Shown: positions 60,259 to 64,000 of the stretch, piece after piece | Position numbering within the stretch: position 1 is the first letter of the stretch | How the letters are laid out: each line of letters opens with the position of its first letter | From: an uncultured Eubacteriales bacterium | GTDB lineage: Bacteria > Bacillota > Clostridia > Oscillospirales > Acutalibacteraceae | NCBI GenBank assembly: GCA_934445035.1 | Contig: CAKSDI010000003.1 | Location: 62,001-126,000, forward strand | Reading direction: 5' to 3' | Length of the DNA stretch: 64,000 nucleotides | Notes under the pieces: model-generated | Database searches by the model: none | What the model was told of the DNA's origin: nothing | The model's input: the letters and a program-made list of their open reading frames with translations, nothing else | Program-made: the position numbers and the translations under genes

Positions 60259-61359
60259 ATGAAAAAAGGTATTTTAAATAAACGCACGCTTTACAACCTT
60301 GCTTTTGTAGCTTTATTGCTCTTAGCACTTATAATAATTCAGTTGACCGTTCCCGAAACCTCTATGTGGTTTTCGGTTTTAAGAAAAGTCTGCACATTCG
60401 CACTGGCTGCAGTGTCTATGAACCTTTTAAACGGTTTTACGGGACTTTTTTCTCTCGGTCAGGCAGGCTTTATGCTTCTCGGTGCTTATGCTTATGCAAT
60501 CTTTACTATCCCTGTTTCTTCAAGACCTGCGGTCTTCAGAAATTACGGCGACAGCATAATTCAGTTTCAGCTGCCGCTCGTTGTAGGTATTCTAATAGCA
60601 GGAATAGTTGCGGCTTTCTTTGCTTTTTTGGTCGGTCTTCCCGTTTTAAGACTTAAAAGCGACTATCTCGCTATCGCAACTCTCGGATTTGCGGAAATTG
60701 TCCGCGGTCTTGTTCAGCTTACGCAGTTCGGTCCTCTTACCAACGGACCCGATCCTATAAACTGCTTTACGGCACCGAAAAACATTCTTGTTTATGTCGC
60801 TATAGCGGGAATTTGCATTCTGATCATAGTGCTGATGATAAATTCTACATACGGCAGAGCTTTCAAAGCCATAAGAGATGATGAAATTGCCGCCGAAGCA
60901 ATGGGAATAAATCTTGCAAAGCATAAGCAGATTTCGTTTGTTACAAGCTCGTTTTTCTGCGGAATTGCAGGGGCAATGCTTGCAATGTGCAACACAAGCG
61001 TTTCTTCCGTTTCATTCACTTCAAGTATGACATATCAGATACTGCTTGTTGTGGTTATAGGCGGAATAGGCTCGGTTTCAGGCTCGATCATCGCAGCTTT
61101 CATATATTATGCAAGCAGTGAATGGTGGCTTAAGTTCCTTGATATTGAAACATTCACCAAAGCCGGTCATAAAATTCCGCTTTTAGGTCCGGGATTTAGA
61201 ATGGTCGTTTTCTCGGTGCTTATTATGATCGTTGTTCTTTTCTTCAGAAAAGGTATAATGGGCTCGAAAGAGATATCTGTGTATGACGATCTTAAAAAGA
61301 TCGGAAATTTCATAACAGGAAAGAACAGAAAAGCAAAAGGCGGTGAGAGCAATGTCTGA
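60259..61359 (+). CDS. livM: Branched-chain amino acid ABC transporter permease LivM
   Basis: 366-aa permease partner of LivH. It shows the conserved NLLNGFTGLFSLGQAGFMLLGAYAYA, LRLKSDYLAIATLGFAEIVR, the EAMGINLAKHKQ coupling-helix region and VVIGGIGSVSGSIIAAF. A basic tail (TGKNRKAKGG) ends the protein. The stop overlaps livG by eight bases. Confidence 0.95.
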   Translation: MKKGILNKRTLYNLAFVALLLLALIIIQLTVPETSMWFSVLRKVCTFALAAVSMNLLNGFTGLFSLGQAGFMLLGAYAYAIFTIPVSSRPAVFRNYGDSIIQFQLPLVVGILIAGIVAAFFAFLVGLPVLRLKSDYLAIATLGFAEIVRGLVQLTQFGPLTNGPDPINCFTAPKNILVYVAIAGICILIIVLMINSTYGRAFKAIRDDEIAAEAMGINLAKHKQISFVTSSFFCGIAGAMLAMCNTSVSSVSFTSSMTYQILLVVVIGGIGSVSGSIIAAFIYYASSEWWLKFLDIETFTKAGHKIPLLGPGFRMVVFSVLIMIVVLFFRKGIMGSKEISVYDDLKKIGNFITGKNRKAKGGESNV

Positions 61360-62194
61360 AAGCGTTCTTAGAGTTGAAAATCTTACAATGCAGTTCGGAG
61401 GCGTCGTAGCTGTCGATAACCTTTCTATGGAAGTAAACCGCGGCGAAACAGTTGCTCTTATCGGACCTAACGGTGCAGGAAAAACCACCGCTTTTAATGC
61501 CATTACAGGAATTTATGAGCCTACTAACGGCGCTATATATTTTAACGATAAGCTCGTCATTGAAAATCACCCTCAGGGAAAAATGAAAAAGCTCTACAGC
61601 GGCGAAAATCACGGCGTTTATACAAAAGTTATCAAAAAAACTCCGGATAAGCTGACAGAGCTCGGAATGGCAAGAACATTTCAGAATATCAGACTTTTTA
61701 AGTCTATGACGGTTTTTGAAAATGTCCTGACAGCAAAGCATCTGCGCAGGACCTCAAATCTTTTCACGGCAACTTTCAGGCTGAATTATAAAGAAGAGGA
61801 AAAAATGAGAAGAGAAACTCTTGAGCTTCTCGATCTTGTAGACCTTGCGGATGTTAAAGACGAACTTGCCACCTCTCTCCCCTACGGCAAGCAAAGAAAG
61901 CTTGAAATAGCGCGCGCGCTTGCCACAAATCCCGAGCTTCTTCTCTTAGACGAACCTGCCGCGGGAATGAATCCTCAGGAAACAGAAGAACTTACTGAAT
62001 TTATCCACTATATCAGAGAAAAATTCGATCTTTCAGTACTGCTTATCGAGCATCATATGAATCTTGTTATGGATATTTCGGACAGAATATATGTAATAGA
62101 TTTCGGTAAGGAAATAGCCGAAGGTACTCCTGCGGAAATTCAGTCAAATCAGCGCGTTATCGACGCTTATTTAGGAGTTGCTGATGATGAATAA
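61352..62194 (+). CDS. livG: Branched-chain amino acid ABC transporter ATPase LivG
   Basis: 280-aa ATP-binding subunit. Walker A is GPNGAGKTT, then the LGMARTFQNIRLF Q-loop, an unusual signature SLPYGKQRKLEIARAL (family form; canonical ABC is LSGGQ), Walker B LLLLDEPAAGMN and the H-loop IEHHMNLV. An insert between Walker A and the Q-loop (NDKLVIENHPQGKMKKLYSG) is longer than in E. coli LivG. The ATG at 61352 has AAGGCGGTGAG before it; a GTG nine bases earlier overlaps that site. It overlaps livF. Confidence 0.94.
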   Translation: MSESVLRVENLTMQFGGVVAVDNLSMEVNRGETVALIGPNGAGKTTAFNAITGIYEPTNGAIYFNDKLVIENHPQGKMKKLYSGENHGVYTKVIKKTPDKLTELGMARTFQNIRLFKSMTVFENVLTAKHLRRTSNLFTATFRLNYKEEEKMRRETLELLDLVDLADVKDELATSLPYGKQRKLEIARALATNPELLLLDEPAAGMNPQETEELTEFIHYIREKFDLSVLLIEHHMNLVMDISDRIYVIDFGKEIAEGTPAEIQSNQRVIDAYLGVADDE

Positions 62195-62900
62195 TATACT
62201 TGAGATCAAAGACCTCTCGGTTAATTTCGGAGGAATAAAAGCAGTTAATGATATCAGCCTTTCTGTTGAAAAAGGCAAGATAATCACACTTATCGGCGCT
62301 AACGGCGCAGGAAAATCCACAATACTTAAATCCGTTTCGGGAACCATTAAGCCGCAGTCCGGAGAAATTATTTTTGAGGGAGAAAACATTTGCGGTCTTT
62401 CACCCGATAAGATAGTTTCAAAAGGCGTTACGCTCGTTCCCGAGGGCAGAAGAGTATTCCCTAACCTGACTGTTCTTGAAAATCTTAAAATAGGCGCATA
62501 TTTAAGAAAAGATAGTCTTACTTCGGATATAGAATATGTTTATTCCCTCTTCCCCCGCCTCAAAGAAAGAAATTGGCAGCTTGCAGGTACGCTTTCAGGC
62601 GGTGAGCAGCAAATGCTCGCAGTCGGCAGAGCGCTTATGGCAAGACCTAAGCTTATTATGATGGATGAGCCCTCTTTGGGACTTGCTCCTTTGGTAGTTA
62701 AAGATATTTTCAATATTATCAAAACGATAAACGAAAGCGGAATAACTGTTTTACTAATAGAGCAAAACGCAAATATGGCGCTCAAAACCGCCGATTACGG
62801 TTTTGTTATAGAAACAGGCAACATTACCCTTTCAGGCACCGGAGAAGAACTTCTTAACAACGAATCAGTCAAAGAAGCCTATCTCGGAAAAAGCAAATAA
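62184..62900 (+). CDS. livF: Branched-chain amino acid ABC transporter ATPase LivF
   Basis: About 238-aa ATP-binding subunit. Walker A is GANGAGKST, Q-loop LVPEGRRVFPNLTV, signature TLSGGEQQMLAVGRAL, Walker B LIMMDEPSLGL and H-loop LLIEQNANMAL. AGGAG lies six bases before the ATG at 62184; another ATG follows at 62187. It completes the five-gene importer and is followed by a strong terminator. Confidence 0.95.
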   Translation: MMNNILEIKDLSVNFGGIKAVNDISLSVEKGKIITLIGANGAGKSTILKSVSGTIKPQSGEIIFEGENICGLSPDKIVSKGVTLVPEGRRVFPNLTVLENLKIGAYLRKDSLTSDIEYVYSLFPRLKERNWQLAGTLSGGEQQMLAVGRALMARPKLIMMDEPSLGLAPLVVKDIFNIIKTINESGITVLLIEQNANMALKTADYGFVIETGNITLSGTGEELLNNESVKEAYLGKSK

Positions 62901-62906
62901 AATCGG

Positions 62907-62939
62907 ATCCCCGCCTTATTTAAAAGGCGGGGATTTTTC
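62907..62939. terminator. Bidirectional terminator after livF
   Basis: ATCCCCGCCTT pairs with AAGGCGGGGAT around a short A/T loop with T tracts; it serves livF and the convergent reductase-like gene. Confidence 0.92.
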
Positions 62940-62957
62940 TATCAAATTTAAAGTTTT

Positions 62958-63884
62958 TTATTTTAAATAATCGCCACATTCCCTTTCAAGCTCTTTCCAA
63001 ACAGGATAGTCCGCCTTGTTTTTATCAAAGAATTCTTTAAGGTCGCGGTTCAGCGCGCTCATTTCATCGGTTGCGTTCATAGCGTGATCGCAAAGGCAGA
63101 TCTTTCCTAAAGCAGTATAACACATAAGCTTAAAAAATCTAAAACAGGTCTTTCTGTATTTCGCGCTTTCAAAATCTTTATCACTATCCGGCAGAATTTC
63201 GTGCCCTGCATTTTTTATAGCGCGGTAGGCTTCGATATTTGCGTCGATAAGTCGGTTTAAATACTCATTGTTATGCTTTATCGCTTTTAAATTGCCGCCG
63301 GTTTTATAGCACGCAAAAACAGACGGAACAACGAACGCCGCGTGGCATAATAAATAATCACCCATATTATGCTCGTAGCTTACCTTATACTTAGTTCCCT
63401 CAAATATACTGTTTATAAGCTCTAAGTTGTCGTGACTGCCCTTTATCTGCCCTATCGTGATCTTGCGAAGATCGGCAGAAACCACAAGGTTGCTTTCTCT
63501 ATATCCCGCCGAGCTTGCAAAGGCGAACATCACATTTTTCCCGGCTAAAATTTCCGTTAATTTTTCTGCCCTGACATTATTGCCGAGAAAAACTATATTT
63601 TTTGTTTTATTTGCTTTTAAAGTATCGATAAGCGAATCAATCTGAGTATATCTGACTGATACAAATATCACATCATATTCATCATCATTCTTTAATTCCG
63701 TTTTAACAGGAATTCGGCTTACGGAAACTTTAGAAGTCAGCTTATTTTTTATTCGCAGACCGTTTGATTTGATTTCCTCCGCCCATTTGCCGCGCGCAAG
63801 CAAAGTAACATCTTTACCTGCACAAAAAAGGTTTTTTGCAAGATTGCTTCCTAACACACCTGCGCCAAAAACCAAGATTCTCAT
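62958..63884 (-). CDS. Ketopantoate reductase (ApbA/PanE)-family oxidoreductase
   Basis: 308-aa NAD(P)-dependent protein. The N-terminal Rossmann motif is ILVFGAGVLGSNLAKNL, then VTLLARGKWAEEI and a helical C-terminal half with family-like spacing. PanE makes pantoate for coenzyme A, but the family also has many uncharacterised members. The catalytic lysine/glutamate context is not clear enough here to assert PanE activity. The ATG at 63884 has AAGGAAG nine bases upstream; the frame's earlier start lacks one. It is a single gene with its own promoter. Confidence 0.82.
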   Translation of the reverse strand: MRILVFGAGVLGSNLAKNLFCAGKDVTLLARGKWAEEIKSNGLRIKNKLTSKVSVSRIPVKTELKNDDEYDVIFVSVRYTQIDSLIDTLKANKTKNIVFLGNNVRAEKLTEILAGKNVMFAFASSAGYRESNLVVSADLRKITIGQIKGSHDNLELINSIFEGTKYKVSYEHNMGDYLLCHAAFVVPSVFACYKTGGNLKAIKHNNEYLNRLIDANIEAYRAIKNAGHEILPDSDKDFESAKYRKTCFRFFKLMCYTALGKICLCDHAMNATDEMSALNRDLKEFFDKNKADYPVWKELERECGDYLK

Positions 63885-63950
63885 AATAAATTCTTCCTTT
63901 TTATTTATCATTCAAAGCATACAATTAGCCGAAGCTAACTGACTGCTGAT

Positions 63951-63979
63951 ATTGTAGCACAATATGTTTTTATTTTCAA
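63951..63979 (-). promoter_or_regulatory. Promoter of the reductase-like gene
   Basis: TTGAAA (63974-63979), 17-base spacer, TACAAT (63951-63956) with an extended TG, on the minus strand. Confidence 0.75.
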
Positions 63980-64000
63980 TAAGAAATTAAAAAGCTTTTC

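Noticed and set aside
61310..61741. 143-aa minus-strand frame across livM/livG
   Set aside because: Antisense to the LivG P-loop region; no ribosome site and no recognisable protein.
1..64000. CRISPR array, prophage, insertion sequence or rRNA genes
   Set aside because: No regularly spaced direct repeats, integrase, transposase, capsid or rRNA sequence was seen.

Overview
The window looks like chromosomal core DNA of a low-GC, spore-forming Clostridia member, most likely close to Oscillospirales/Ruminococcaceae. The reasons are AT-rich third positions, consensus SigA promoters (TTGACA/17 bp/TATAAT), strong AGGAGG ribosome sites with many TTG/GTG starts, the yicC-remA-gmk-rpoZ-priA-def-fmt-rsmB-rlmN-stp-prkC-rsgA order shared with Bacillus, a T-box in front of ileS, a meso-DAP type MurE, and sporulation/germination genes (ypeB, a SpoIIQ-like M23 protein, an SpoVD-like PBP). 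The genus is inference. I see no rRNA, phage, insertion sequence or CRISPR array.

Layout. 1-15.6 kb (minus strand): one long operon from a consensus promoter at 15562-15590 through yicC, remA, gmk, rpoZ, priA, def, fmt, rsmB, rlmN, stp, prkC, rsgA, mntP, comEC, holA and rnmV. It covers nucleotide supply, replication restart, translation start and maturation, ribosome assembly and Ser/Thr signalling. 15.6-19.4 kb: a divergent accessory module with a large double-HTH regulator (minus) facing a zinc-ribbon membrane protein and a zinc-ribbon PrsW protease (plus), with operator-like half-sites between them. 19.4-30 kb (minus): a serine hydrolase, tRNA-Ser(GGA), the operon rnj-rplI-dnaB-tilS-hpt-ftsH, a small C39-like peptidase with a hairpin leader, and ypeB. 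29.9-37.1 kb (plus): T-box, ileS, a small membrane protein, then an LTA-synthase-like sulfatase, a Nudix hydrolase and a LOG-family protein. 37.1-49.5 kb (minus): the division and cell wall cluster mraZ-rsmH-ftsL-PBP-murE-mraY-ftsW-murG-murA-ftsQ, followed by ftsZ. 49.6-51.9 kb (plus): tsaE-tsaB-rpiB-upp. 52-55.5 kb (minus): pyrG, an ANTAR regulator and glnA with an attenuator-like leader. 55.8-64 kb: an M23 protein, glyA, a complete branched-chain amino acid ABC transporter operon and a ketopantoate-reductase-like enzyme.

The most unusual items are these. The LivJ-type binding protein at 58042-59307 has its two halves in swapped order, which looks like a natural circular permutation. rlmN is conserved well upstream of any ATG/GTG/TTG and appears to start at an AUC codon. 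The glnA leader can form either a terminator or a competing helix, next to a gene for an ANTAR RNA-binding protein. A long inverted repeat sits in the leader of the C39-like gene. The HTH/zinc-ribbon/PrsW module looks like an undescribed membrane proteolysis circuit.
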